Notes: generated by a model not told the origin, from the sequence alone. A DNA stretch of 64,000 nt from Sulfuritalea sp. (GCA_016708585.1 JADJFK010000005.1:1-64000), one strand, 5' to 3'. Positions 49,315-58,640 are shown, counted from the stretch's first letter. Made by a program: numbers and translations.

Positions 49315-49656
49315 ATGGCCAAGTCGCACAAACCCGTCGTCTGGTTTCCCTTTGCCGCCGGCGGCACCGTCATTGCCTTCTTCATTCCGGTGATCGTCCT
49401 CCTCACCTTCCTTGCCGCGCTGGGCCATGTGCCGGCCGGACTCGGCTACGAGTCGATGCATGCCTTCGCCCGCAGCGGACTCGGCAAGCTGATCATCTTC
49501 GGCGTGGTTGCACTCTCGCTGTGGAGCTCGGCGCATCGCCTGCGCTGCACCTGCTACGATTTCGGCCTGCGTGCCGACACCCTGGTGGCGACGGTACTGT
49601 ATGTCGCCGCGATCATTGGTAGTATTGCGGCCGCCCTGTTCCTGCTCCGAATCTAG
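49315..49656 (+). CDS. frdD: Fumarate reductase membrane anchor FrdD
   Basis: This 113-residue protein has three hydrophobic helices and the FrdD pattern PVVWFPFAAGGTVIAFFIPV and LWSSAHRLRCTCYDFGLRAD, with the His near the quinol site. The ATG at 49315, one base after the frdC stop, gives the family N terminus. No haem-ligand arrangement of the SdhCD type is evident, consistent with FrdCD anchors, which lack haem. Confidence 0.9.
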   Translation: MAKSHKPVVWFPFAAGGTVIAFFIPVIVLLTFLAALGHVPAGLGYESMHAFARSGLGKLIIFGVVALSLWSSAHRLRCTCYDFGLRADTLVATVLYVAAIIGSIAAALFLLRI

Positions 49657-49692
49657 ACCATCCACCCATCCCCCAGGGAAAGTACAAGACCA

Positions 49693-50463
49693 ATGGCACC
49701 CCCCCCACTGGCCTCGCGGGAAGCTGTGCGCGAGGAACGCCTCGGCGACATCTGGAGCAATGACCTCAATGACGTCTTCGCCGATGTCGCCCCCTATTAC
49801 GACCGCGCCAACAACATCGCCGGCCTGGGGCAGTTCGGCAACTTCCTGCGCCGCTTCATGCAACTCGTCGACCTGAAACCGCAGCAGAAGGTACTCGACG
49901 TCTGCGCCGGTACCAACGCCATCGGGATCGCCCTGCTCACGCGTGAACCGACGCTGGACGTGCACGCCATGGATCGCAGTGCGGCCATGCAGACCGTCGG
50001 CCAGCAGCGCGCAGCGGCGCTGGGTTTCCAGATCAAGAGCACCATCGGCGACGTGCATGTCCTGCCCTTCCCCGACAACCACTTCGACGTCGTCACGCTG
50101 CAGTTCGCCTCGCGCCACCTGCGCGTGCGCGAGGTATTCACCGAGATCCTGCGCGTGCTCAAGCCGGGCGGCCATTTCTACCATTCCGATCTGCTGCGTC
50201 CGCGCAATCCGATCGTGAAAAACCTGTATTACACCTATCTGCGCGGTTGCCTCGGCCTGACCGGCCTGATCGTCGGCAGCGGCCCGGCGGCGGTCAAGGC
50301 CAAGCAGTATTTTCTCGACGCGCTGGAACTGTTCTATACCGCCGAGGAACTGTCCATCCTGCTGCGCGAACTCGGTTATGTCCAGGTCAAGCTGGATACC
50401 GTATTCCACGGCATGCTGGGCTTTCACCGCGCGGTAAAGCCGCCCCCCGCAGCGCAAGCCTGA
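49693..50463 (+). CDS. UbiE/COQ5-like SAM-dependent methyltransferase
   Basis: This 256-residue class I methyltransferase has the UbiE-like start VFADVAPYYDRANNIAGLGQ, SAM motif I VLDVCAGTNAIGIAL (UbiE usually has a GGTGD core), and LRVLKPGGHFYHSDLLRP. UbiE methylates the benzoquinone or naphthoquinone ring in ubiquinone and menaquinone synthesis. This one begins 37 bp after frdD, so a role in making or modifying the quinone used by fumarate reductase is plausible. It may be a paralogue of the housekeeping ubiE. It does not resemble the RquA sequences I remember, so rhodoquinone synthesis is not claimed. Confidence 0.75.
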   Translation: MAPPPLASREAVREERLGDIWSNDLNDVFADVAPYYDRANNIAGLGQFGNFLRRFMQLVDLKPQQKVLDVCAGTNAIGIALLTREPTLDVHAMDRSAAMQTVGQQRAAALGFQIKSTIGDVHVLPFPDNHFDVVTLQFASRHLRVREVFTEILRVLKPGGHFYHSDLLRPRNPIVKNLYYTYLRGCLGLTGLIVGSGPAAVKAKQYFLDALELFYTAEELSILLRELGYVQVKLDTVFHGMLGFHRAVKPPPAAQA

Positions 50464-50479
50464 GCAGGACCGCAATGAG

Positions 50480-51166
50480 GTGAAACCGGCGCATTCCCTC
50501 GCCAGGCTCAACGGCCGCATCCTCAATGCCTACAGCAGGCGCACCGCCGCCGCCTTGCGCGCTGCCCTGCCACTGCGCCTGGCCCTGCCGCACCTGGAAC
50601 CGGTACTGGCGCTGAACGTCGACAAGGAAGTGCAGAAGGACAGGCTGGTGATCCTGCGCGCCCGCGAATTGATGCAGGCGGGACCGCTCGCCTGGAGCGA
50701 GATCCTGCCGCAATTGCTGCCGGCGACCAAGGAAATCGATCGCGCGTTTCTCTCCCGTGTCGGCGGGTTCCCGGTCGACATCGTGATCCGCTATGAGGAG
50801 ATTGCGCCGATCAGAGCACTGCGCCTGAAGCTGCTCTACGACGCCGCGCTGAAAATCCTCTCGGCGCGCGACCGCGATCTGCGGCTGCGCGGGGCCATGC
50901 AGGCAAGCTTTTCGCGCGACGAACTCGGGCAGCTGCTGGGCCAGTTGTTCCGCCTGTATGCCGAGGAAGTCCGCTCGCTGAGTCGCTCGGTGCGTCTGCC
51001 GGCACTGCTGGTGCCGCTGCGCGAACTCATCGCGCAGGAATTGCTCGACGTCATGCTCCGGGTCGCACGTCCCCTGGCGCTGGAAATCGCCGCGACGGTC
51101 TTCCACAAGGCGGCAGGAGGTCCCCCGCCGGCACCCTTGAGGAATCCCGAAGGAAGTGCCGATTGA
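50480..51166 (+). CDS. Uncharacterised helical protein
   Basis: This 228-residue protein starts at a GTG (50480) with GCAATGAGG just before it. It is rich in Leu, Arg and Ala, mostly helical, with no signal peptide or clear membrane helix and no cysteine cluster. A central segment reads GGFPVDIVIRYEEIAPIRAL and the tail is proline-rich. I do not recognise the family. The start is 16 bp after the methyltransferase stop, so it probably belongs to the frd transcript. Confidence 0.6.
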   Translation: MKPAHSLARLNGRILNAYSRRTAAALRAALPLRLALPHLEPVLALNVDKEVQKDRLVILRARELMQAGPLAWSEILPQLLPATKEIDRAFLSRVGGFPVDIVIRYEEIAPIRALRLKLLYDAALKILSARDRDLRLRGAMQASFSRDELGQLLGQLFRLYAEEVRSLSRSVRLPALLVPLRELIAQELLDVMLRVARPLALEIAATVFHKAAGGPPPAPLRNPEGSAD

Positions 51167-51249
51167 CGACGGCCGGCCAGGCCGGACATACTCTCGGCAC
51201 AATCGTCGCAGCTGCGATGGTCCCACGGCATCCCTGAACGGAGTGGCGC

Positions 51250-52146
51250 ATGAATTCCCTGACCAGATTCGCTGCACCGCGGTATTGGCGGAAATCCGCG
51301 ATGCCGCGCCCGTCCTGCAATGCGGGTTTCCTCGCGACGCTCGCTGCGGTCATGGCCTGCCTGCCCGCCGTCTCGGCCGCCGAGCAGAAAATGCCCATCT
51401 TCGACGCCCATGTACATTACAGCCATGACGCCTGGGAGAGCACGCCGCCCAAGGCGGCCATCGCCATCCTGCGCAAGGCCGGACTCAAGCGGGCGATGGT
51501 GTCGAGCTCCGGCGACGACGGCACGCAGAAGCTCCACGCCGAGGCGCCGGACCTGGTGGTGCCCTCCTTGCGGCCCTATCGCACACGTGGCGAGATTTCG
51601 ACCTGGGTGCGCGACGAGACCATCATCCCCCACCTGGAAAGCCGCCTGAAAGAGTATCGCTACGCGGCGATCGGCGAGTTTCATGTCTTCGGTGCCGACG
51701 CCGACCTGCCGGTGGTAAGGCGTACCGTGCAACTGGCGCAGCAGCACCGACTCTGGCTGCACCTCCACGGCGACAGCGATGCCATCGAGCGCGTGCTGGC
51801 GCAGGACCCCCAGGCACGCATCCTCTGGGCGCACTCCGGCTTCGACCGACCCGAAGCGGTACGCGCCATGCTGCGCAAACATCGCAAGCTGCATGCGGAT
51901 CTGGCGTTCCGCAACGACCACGCCTCCGGCGGAAAAGTGGATCCGGCATGGCGCGCGGCCTTCCTCGAATTTCCGGACCGCTTCCTGGTAGGCACCGACA
52001 CGTTCACGCCGGAGCGTTGGCATTACATCGCCGACCACGCCGACTGGTCGCGCGCATGGCTCGCCGACCTTCCGCAAGAGGTCGCCGAGCGCATCGGCTG
52101 GCGCAACGGCGAAAGCCTGTTCGCCGCAATGATGGCAACCAAATGA
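51250..52146 (+). CDS. Exported amidohydrolase-2-family protein
   Basis: This 298-residue protein has an N-terminal signal-like region (FLATLAAVMACLPAVSAAEQ ending near residue 49) and then a TIM-barrel amidohydrolase with metal-binding pattern FDAHVHYSHD, GEFHVFG, LHLHGDSD, WAHSGFD and VGTDTF. The exact hydrolase or decarboxylase substrate is unknown. The N terminus before the hydrophobic part is long; ATG 51301 (MPRPSCNAGFLATLAAV) is an alternative start. Its stop overlaps the next gene (ATGA), forming an operon with the small exported protein and the dihaem peroxidase. Confidence 0.8.
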   Translation: MNSLTRFAAPRYWRKSAMPRPSCNAGFLATLAAVMACLPAVSAAEQKMPIFDAHVHYSHDAWESTPPKAAIAILRKAGLKRAMVSSSGDDGTQKLHAEAPDLVVPSLRPYRTRGEISTWVRDETIIPHLESRLKEYRYAAIGEFHVFGADADLPVVRRTVQLAQQHRLWLHLHGDSDAIERVLAQDPQARILWAHSGFDRPEAVRAMLRKHRKLHADLAFRNDHASGGKVDPAWRAAFLEFPDRFLVGTDTFTPERWHYIADHADWSRAWLADLPQEVAERIGWRNGESLFAAMMATK

Positions 52147-52601
52147 CGAAAAGTCGGCGCCGGCGCCACGGCGATTTCATGGGCCGGGGACTGGCTGTGC
52201 TGGCATTGGGTGCGATGGCAGGTTCGGCAAACTCCGCGTGTCCCCCGGGAGCCGGCGATGGGACGATACTCAGGAAAGACGCCCTGGCGCTGGCCTACCG
52301 GCCGCTGCTCAACCCCGGGTCCGGTGCCGCGGCAAAGCAGGTTCCGATGGCGAGGCATTTCGTGCTGGAAGTGCAACTGTGCTCCGCCGCTGCCGCAACC
52401 GCGCATTTGGCCAAGGTCGACGCCAGCATGCCCGAGCACCGGCACGGCATGAACTACCGGCCGGTAATCACGCCGCTGGGCGATGGACGTTATCGCGTCG
52501 AGGGCATGATGTTCCACATGGCGGGCCGCTGGGAAGTTGCCTTCGAGGTGCGCTCCGGGAAGGAAGTGACGCGGCTCACCCATGACATGCAGATCGAGTG
52601 A
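52143..52601 (+). CDS. Small exported FixH/YtkA-like protein
   Basis: This 152-residue protein has a signal-like segment (GLAVLALGAMAGSANSA) and a beta-rich domain with MPEHRHGMNYRP and MMFHMAGRWEVAFEVR, similar to the YtkA/FixH-type copper- or periplasm-associated domains. The His and Met residues could bind metal. The ATG at 52143 puts the basic N terminus (MTKSRRRRHGDFM) in the dispersed repeat at 52149-52174. The second ATG at 52179 may be the original start. It lies between the amidohydrolase and the peroxidase gene. Confidence 0.68.
   Translation: MTKSRRRRHGDFMGRGLAVLALGAMAGSANSACPPGAGDGTILRKDALALAYRPLLNPGSGAAAKQVPMARHFVLEVQLCSAAAATAHLAKVDASMPEHRHGMNYRPVITPLGDGRYRVEGMMFHMAGRWEVAFEVRSGKEVTRLTHDMQIE
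52149..52174 (-). repeat. 26-bp dispersed repeat, copy 7 (start of FixH-like gene)
   Basis: Two mismatches to the consensus, read on the minus strand. It lies directly at the amidohydrolase stop and would encode KSRRRRHGD, a frame different from the other copies. Confidence 0.75.
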
Positions 52602-52605
52602 GAGC

Positions 52606-53787
52606 ATGCCGCGCCGCATCCTCGCGGCAATGCTGCTGCTTCTGGCATGCTCCGCCAGCGCCGTTCGATGCGACGAGTTCAGTTCCACGGAGCTCGATCG
52701 CATCGCCAGCCACGGGCCATGGCCGCCACCGTGGGCGCCCGATCCCGGCAATCGCGCTTCCGGCAACATTGCCGCGATCCGGCTCGGCCATGCACTGTTC
52801 TTCGAGCCCCGCCTCGCGGCTGACCGACGCATCGCCTGCGCGACCTGCCACCGGCCGGACCAGGGTTTTCAGGATGGCCGCGCCACGGCACGGGGACTAA
52901 AAGTCGGTGCGCGCAATACGCCGGGACTGCTCGACGTTCGCCACCAGCGCTGGTTCGGCTGGGACGGCGGTCACGACAGCCTGTGGGCCGCCAGCCTGCG
53001 CCCCATCCTCGATCCGCGCGAGATGGGGGGCAGCGCAGCCCGTGCGGCACGCGTACTACGCGGCAGGCCCGACCTGGCTTGCCACTATCGCCGCGCGTTC
53101 GGCAAGCCGCCCGATGTGCGTGACCCGCAACTGCTGGTGAATATCGCGAAAGCCATCGCGGCCTGGCAGGAGACCCTGGTTTCGCCGGCGACCCCGTTCG
53201 ACCGCTTCCGTGCCGCCCTGGCCGCCGGTGACAGCCAGGCAACAGCGACCTACCCGGCCGCGGCCCGGCGCGGCCTGAAGATTTTCCTCGGCCGGGGACA
53301 ATGCGCCACCTGCCACGCCGGGCCCCTCTTCACCAATGGCGAATTCGGTGACATCGGCGTGCCCTTCTTCATCAAGCCGCGGGGCGTCGACCCCGGCCGC
53401 CAGGGCGGCATCAAGCACCTTCTGGCGAGTCCTTACAACCTGCTCGGCGCCGAAAACGACGACGCAACACGGGGCAACGCCACCGGAACCCGATACCTGC
53501 GGACCGAACATCGCAACTTCGGCGAGTTCAAGGTGCCGACGCTGCGCAATCTGACGCTGACCGCACCCTACATGCACAACGGCAGCCTGGCCACGCTGCG
53601 CGATGTCGTGCGGCACTACTCGGAACTCGACGAAGACCGGCTGCACAGCGACGGCGAGCGCATCCTGAAGCCGCTCAGGTTGAGCGCAGCGGAAAGTGAC
53701 GACCTGGTGACCTTCCTCGAGTCGCTTTCGCCCGAATCATCCCTGCCGCTGCCGCCGACACCATCCGCTGCAGCCACCTGCCGTTGA
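52606..53787 (+). CDS. Dihaem cytochrome c peroxidase, MauG family
   Basis: This 393-residue exported protein has a signal peptide (AAMLLLLACSASAVRC) and two CxxCH haem sites, CATCHRP near residue 82 and CATCHAG near 238, with the MauG/CcpA features GLKVGARNTPGLLD and APYMHNGSLATLRDVV. Such enzymes reduce H2O2 in the periplasm or modify protein partners. The first Cys of the mature part (CDE) suggests a possible lipoprotein, though a lipobox is not clear. It follows the FixH-like gene by 4 bp. Confidence 0.88.
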   Translation: MPRRILAAMLLLLACSASAVRCDEFSSTELDRIASHGPWPPPWAPDPGNRASGNIAAIRLGHALFFEPRLAADRRIACATCHRPDQGFQDGRATARGLKVGARNTPGLLDVRHQRWFGWDGGHDSLWAASLRPILDPREMGGSAARAARVLRGRPDLACHYRRAFGKPPDVRDPQLLVNIAKAIAAWQETLVSPATPFDRFRAALAAGDSQATATYPAAARRGLKIFLGRGQCATCHAGPLFTNGEFGDIGVPFFIKPRGVDPGRQGGIKHLLASPYNLLGAENDDATRGNATGTRYLRTEHRNFGEFKVPTLRNLTLTAPYMHNGSLATLRDVVRHYSELDEDRLHSDGERILKPLRLSAAESDDLVTFLESLSPESSLPLPPTPSAAATCR

Positions 53788-53788
53788 A

Positions 53789-53814
53789 TCGCCGCCGCGC
53801 CGGCGCCGACTTCT
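53789..53814 (+). repeat. 26-bp dispersed repeat, degenerate copy (peroxidase-pstB gap)
   Basis: Five mismatches to the consensus but an intact GGCGCCGACTT end. It fills the 32-bp gap between the convergent peroxidase and pstB stops, outside coding sequence. Confidence 0.5.
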
Positions 53815-53819
53815 TGTGC

Positions 53820-54635
53820 TCAGCCGAAGCGTCCGGTGATGTAATCCTCGGTGGCCTTCTTCTGCGGCTTGATGAACAACTGGTCGGTAATGCCGAATTC
53901 GACCATCTCGCCGAGGTACATGTAGGCGGTGTAGTCGGAAATGCGCGCCGCCTGCTGCATGTTGTGGGTGACGATGAGGATGGTCACCTTTTCCTTGAGT
54001 TCCGTCACGAGCTCCTCGATGCTGGCCGTGGCGATCGGGTCGAGGGCGGAGGTCGGTTCGTCGAAGAGGATGATTTCGGGATCGGATGCCAGGGCGCGGG
54101 CGATGCACAGGCGCTGCTGCTGTCCGCCGGACAGGTTCGCGCCTAGCTCGCCGAGCCGGTTGCTGACCTCGTTCCACAGCGCCGCGCCCTTGAGCGCCGA
54201 CTCGACGCGGTCGTCGAGTTCGTTCTTGTTCCTCATGCCGCGCACGCGCAGGCTGTAGGCGACGTTTTCGTAGATCGACTTGGGGAAGGGATTCGGCTTC
54301 TGGAACACCATGCTGATGCGCATGCGCACTTCGATCGGATCGACTTCGGGCGAGAGCAGATTGGTGTTGTCCGGGTGAAACACGATGCCGCCGCCGGCGT
54401 AGCGGTTGCCGGGATACAGGTCGTGCATGCGATTGAAGCAGCGCAGCAGCGTCGACTTGCCGCAACCCGAGGGGCCGATCAGCGCCGTCACATGCCGGTC
54501 GTAGATCGGCATCGACACGCGCTTCAGGGCATGGAATGCACCGTAGTAGAAATCGAGGTCGCGCACCTCGGCCTTTAGCACGGTGCCTTCGACACCCGCC
54601 TCCATGACGTTCGGAACTTGCATATCGGTCACCAC
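53820..54635 (-). CDS. pstB: PstB, phosphate ABC transporter ATPase
   Basis: This 271-residue ATPase has Walker A GPSGCGKSTLLRCFNRM (near residue 53), the signature NLSGGQQQRLCIARAL, and Walker B EIILFDEPTSALDP. It powers high-affinity phosphate uptake with PstSCA. It is the last pst gene here; no phoU follows. Overlaps pstA by 7 bp. Confidence 0.97.
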   Translation of the reverse strand: MVTDMQVPNVMEAGVEGTVLKAEVRDLDFYYGAFHALKRVSMPIYDRHVTALIGPSGCGKSTLLRCFNRMHDLYPGNRYAGGGIVFHPDNTNLLSPEVDPIEVRMRISMVFQKPNPFPKSIYENVAYSLRVRGMRNKNELDDRVESALKGAALWNEVSNRLGELGANLSGGQQQRLCIARALASDPEIILFDEPTSALDPIATASIEELVTELKEKVTILIVTHNMQQAARISDYTAYMYLGEMVEFGITDQLFIKPQKKATEDYITGRFG

Positions 54636-55555
54636 TTGATGTTCTTGCGCAGTCGGTAGCGCAGCCAGATCGCCAGGCCGTTCATGGCCAGGGTCATGAA
54701 AACCAGGACGAAGCCGGCTGCGGCGGCATTGACCTGGAACTCCGCCTCGGGGCGGGAAGTCCAGTTGAACATCTGGATCGGCATCACCGTGAACGGAGCG
54801 AAGATCCAGTCGAACAAACCGGCCGGCGGATCGCCGGAGAACGGCGCGTTGGGCAGGAAAGCGATGAAGGTCAGCGCGCCGATGGTGATGATCGGCGCCG
54901 TTTCGCCGATCGCGCGCGCCATGCCGATGATCACGCCGGTGAGTATGCCGGCCGAGGAATACGGCAGGATGTGGTCGCGCACCGTCTGCCAGGTGGTCGC
55001 ACCGCAGGCAAAGGAGGCCTCGTGGATGGCCTGCGGGATGGCACGGATCGATTCGCGCGTGGCGACGATGATCACCGGCAGGATCAGCAGCGCCAGCGTC
55101 AGGCCGGCGGAGAGGATGCTCTGGCCGAAGCCGAAGTAATAGACGAAAAGGCCCAGTGCCAGCAAGCCATAGACAATGGAGGGGATGCCGGCAAGGTTGC
55201 TGATGTTGATTTCGATGATGTCCGTGATCCAGTTCTTCGGCGCGTACTCCTCAAGGTAGACGCCCGCGGCGACACCCAGCGGCACCGCCGACAGCGCGGT
55301 CACCAGCATGACCAGGATGGTACCGACCCAGGCCGAGAGGATGCCGGCGTTTGCGGCTCGGCGCGAGGGGAAACTGGTGAAGAACTCGTAGCTCAGGCGC
55401 GGCACGCCCTGGATCGCCATGTCGACGAAGAGCACGACAAACGTGAGGATGCCGATCATCAGCGACAGGATGCCGAGCAGGGAGAAGAACAGGTCCCAGC
55501 GCTTGGCGCGCGTGATGATGGCGCGAATGGCATTGAGGTCGGTAGCTTGCAGCAT
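54629..55555 (-). CDS. pstA: PstA, phosphate ABC transporter permease
   Basis: This 308-residue permease has about six membrane helices and the EAA-type loop (AIPQAIHEASFACGATTWQT) that contacts PstB. It sits one base after the pstC stop. The N-terminal SLLGILSLMIGILTFVVLFV helix and the RAIGETAPIITIGA segment are typical of PstA. Confidence 0.96.
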   Translation of the reverse strand: MLQATDLNAIRAIITRAKRWDLFFSLLGILSLMIGILTFVVLFVDMAIQGVPRLSYEFFTSFPSRRAANAGILSAWVGTILVMLVTALSAVPLGVAAGVYLEEYAPKNWITDIIEINISNLAGIPSIVYGLLALGLFVYYFGFGQSILSAGLTLALLILPVIIVATRESIRAIPQAIHEASFACGATTWQTVRDHILPYSSAGILTGVIIGMARAIGETAPIITIGALTFIAFLPNAPFSGDPPAGLFDWIFAPFTVMPIQMFNWTSRPEAEFQVNAAAAGFVLVFMTLAMNGLAIWLRYRLRKNIKW

Positions 55556-55556
55556 G

Positions 55557-56510
55557 TCAGTAGACCTCGCGGAAGCGCTTGCGCAACCAATGGCCGAGCA
55601 GGTTGAAGAACAGCGTCATCAGCAGCAGGGTCAGGCCTGCGGCAAAGATGGTCTGGTAGCCGATCGAGCCATGCGGCAGGTCGCCCAGCGCCACCTGCAC
55701 GATGTAGGAGGTGATGGTCGCTCCCGGCTCGGTCGGGTTGAAGGTCAGGTTGGGCTGCATGCCGGCGGCGACGGCGAGGATCATGGTCTCGCCCACGGCG
55801 CGCGAAATGCCGAGGATGTAGGCCGAGGCGATGCCCGAGGTGGCCGCCGGCGTCACCACCCAGAGCGCCGTCTGCAGCCGCGTTGCGCCCATCGCGTAGG
55901 AACCCTCGCGCAGCGCCATCGGCACCGCACGCATGGCATCCTCGGAGAGCGAGGCAACATAGGGAATGATCATCACGCCCATCACCAGGCCGGCCGACAG
56001 CAGGTTGAAGCCGGGCAGGTCGGGATAGATCTTCTGCAGGATCGGCGTCAGGAAGGTCAGCGCGAAGTAGCCATAGACGATGGTCGGCACGCCGCCCAGC
56101 AGTTCGAGGAAGGGCTTGGCGATCTCGCGCACCTTGAAGCCGGCGAACTCGGAAAGATACAGCGCGATGATGGTGCCCAGCGGAATCGCCACCACCAGGG
56201 CCACGGCGGAACTGGTCAGGGTGCCCGAGAGCAGCACCACGATGCCGTAATGGGCATCATCGAACAGTGGCGTCCATTGCGTATCGAACAGGAAATCCGT
56301 CAGGGGCACATGCTCGAAGAAGCTCCAGGACTCCTTGACCAGCACATAGACGATGGCCAGCGTGACGAAGACGGAGAAGGCGGCCGCGGCGAACAGCACA
56401 GTCTCGATGATCCGTTCCTTGACGTGGCGCGAGGCCTTCTTGCTCAGGCGATCGCTGATGCCCTGGCCGATGGACGCGGGGAGGGTTGGCGCCGATGCGC
56501 TTGCGCTCAT
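55557..56510 (-). CDS. pstC: PstC, phosphate ABC transporter permease
   Basis: This 317-residue permease has about six helices and the EAA loop (RAVPMALREGSYAMGATRLQ), plus GISRAVGETMILAVAAG. It forms a heterodimer with PstA. A 100-bp gap with a strong hairpin separates it from pstS. Confidence 0.96.
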   Translation of the reverse strand: MSASASAPTLPASIGQGISDRLSKKASRHVKERIIETVLFAAAAFSVFVTLAIVYVLVKESWSFFEHVPLTDFLFDTQWTPLFDDAHYGIVVLLSGTLTSSAVALVVAIPLGTIIALYLSEFAGFKVREIAKPFLELLGGVPTIVYGYFALTFLTPILQKIYPDLPGFNLLSAGLVMGVMIIPYVASLSEDAMRAVPMALREGSYAMGATRLQTALWVVTPAATSGIASAYILGISRAVGETMILAVAAGMQPNLTFNPTEPGATITSYIVQVALGDLPHGSIGYQTIFAAGLTLLLMTLFFNLLGHWLRKRFREVY

Positions 56511-56567
56511 TGCTGGCTTCCGGAGACGTTGAAGATCGGATTTTGAATCATTTGCAGGCTACCTGCA

Positions 56568-56601
56568 CCGGCAGGCAGCCCTCGACCGGACTGCCTGCCG
56601 G
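56568..56601. other. 11-bp perfect hairpin between pstS and pstC
   Basis: CCGGCAGGCAG and CTGCCTGCCGG flank a 12-nt loop. No T-tract follows on the minus strand. Placed after pstS, it could protect the pstS message or partly stop transcription so that the binding protein is made in excess of the permease. Confidence 0.6.
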
Positions 56602-56610
56602 CGATGCGGA

Positions 56611-57597
<987 letters not shown>

Positions 57598-57636
57598 GAA
57601 CAGACTCCTATGTGCGGTGCGGTATGAGAAGCCAGC

Positions 57637-57670
57637 AGTCTAGGCAGCGAATGTTACAAAGCCGTTAAAT
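57637..57670 (-). promoter_or_regulatory. PHO box and -10 element of pstS
   Basis: On the minus strand ATTTAAC-GGCT-TTGTAAC (57670-57653) gives two 7-bp half-sites with 4-bp spacing; the second matches the CTGTAAC-type PhoB consensus at six of seven positions, the first at five. Ten bases further is TAGACT (57642-57637), a fair -10. The pstS start follows 40 bp later. Confidence 0.65.
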
Positions 57671-57700
57671 TCCGGCCAACCATGAAAATTCTCCCAAAGC

Positions 57701-57734
57701 CGGTCATGCCCATGTAACCGGTCCCAACTATGCT
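57701..57734 (+). promoter_or_regulatory. PHO box and -10 element of olsA
   Basis: CGGTCAT-GCCC-ATGTAAC (57701-57718) has two half-sites, each matching the CTGTCAT/CTGTAAC consensus at six of seven positions. The -10-like TATGCT (57729-57734) is again ten bases away, as at pstS. The predicted transcript starts at about 57741, next to the ATG at 57742. Confidence 0.65.
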
Positions 57735-57741
57735 TGCGGCC

Positions 57742-58566
57742 ATGCCGCCGATTACCCCGTTTGTCGCACTGCGCCTGTTGCTGGTGGGCCTGCACCTGCT
57801 GCATGGCGCCGGGCAGGCCGGACTGCTGTTCCCCCTGCTCGGCGAGCCGTGGCGCCAGCGCCTGAAGCGCGCCTGGTCGCGACAGTTGCTGGCCCTGCTC
57901 GGAATCCGCATTGAAACAGTGGGTTACCTGGCCGAGATCGACCGTGGCCTTCTGGTCGGCAACCACATTTCCTTTCTCGATATCTTCCTCATCAACGCCG
58001 TGCTGCCCTCCGCCTTCGTCGCCAAGAGCGACGTCGCGCGGTGGCCGCTGATCGGCTGGCTTGCGCGCCGTACCGGTACCGTGTTCATCCAGCGCGGCAG
58101 CCGCAAGGCGGCCCATGTAACGCAGCAGCAGATGCTGGCGACGCTCGGTACCGGGCAAAGGCTGGCAATATTTCCCGAGGGTACGACCACGGCCGGCGAC
58201 CGCTTGCTGCCCTTCCATGCCGCGTTGTTCCAGGGCGCCATCGACGCCGTGGCGCCGGTGCACGCCCTCGCCGTGAGCTACCGCGACCGCTTTGGCGCGC
58301 CTTCCGCCGCGCCGGCCTACATCGACGAAGTGAGCCTGATCGACTGCCTGATCAGCGTGCTGGGCGCAGGTTGCCTGGTGGCGCGCATCGAATTGGCGGC
58401 AAGCTTCTCGCCGCCGCTGCCGGATCGTCGCCGCCTCGCACACCAGGCCCGTCAGGCCATCGCCGTGAAACTGTCTCACGCGCCCGATGCCACCCCGGCG
58501 CCGAGCCCCCGATCCGCTGAAAAGAAGGGGAAGGCCGCGTCCAACGCAAGCGCAACCTCGCCGTAA
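57742..58566 (+). CDS. olsA: Lyso-ornithine lipid O-acyltransferase (PlsC family)
   Basis: This 274-residue PlsC-type acyltransferase has the NHISFLDIF form of the HX4D motif near residue 75 and the FPEGTTTAGD motif near 147, with an N-terminal hydrophobic segment (ALRLLLVGLHLL). OlsA adds the second acyl chain to lyso-ornithine lipid. The olsB gene downstream and the PHO box upstream favour OlsA over 1-acylglycerol-3-phosphate acyltransferase. The start at 57742 is preferred over 57730 because the -10 lies across 57730; the transcript would be leaderless. Confidence 0.82.
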   Translation: MPPITPFVALRLLLVGLHLLHGAGQAGLLFPLLGEPWRQRLKRAWSRQLLALLGIRIETVGYLAEIDRGLLVGNHISFLDIFLINAVLPSAFVAKSDVARWPLIGWLARRTGTVFIQRGSRKAAHVTQQQMLATLGTGQRLAIFPEGTTTAGDRLLPFHAALFQGAIDAVAPVHALAVSYRDRFGAPSAAPAYIDEVSLIDCLISVLGAGCLVARIELAASFSPPLPDRRRLAHQARQAIAVKLSHAPDATPAPSPRSAEKKGKAASNASATSP

Positions 58567-58640
58567 CGAAGCGGCAATCAGGAAGTAACAAGGGCTTCCG
58601 AAAATGCTGGCGAACCCCAGAAGCAGAAAAGGAGAACGCC

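Noticed and set aside
49693..50463. Methyltransferase as RquA (rhodoquinone synthesis)
   Set aside because: Tempting next to frdABCD, but the SAM motif and flanking segments look UbiE-like and do not match the RquA sequences I know.
52899..52930. AAAAGTCGGTGCGCGCAATA in the peroxidase gene, similar to the repeat
   Set aside because: It encodes GLKVGARNTP, a normal feature of MauG-type peroxidases, and matches only the first half of the repeat.
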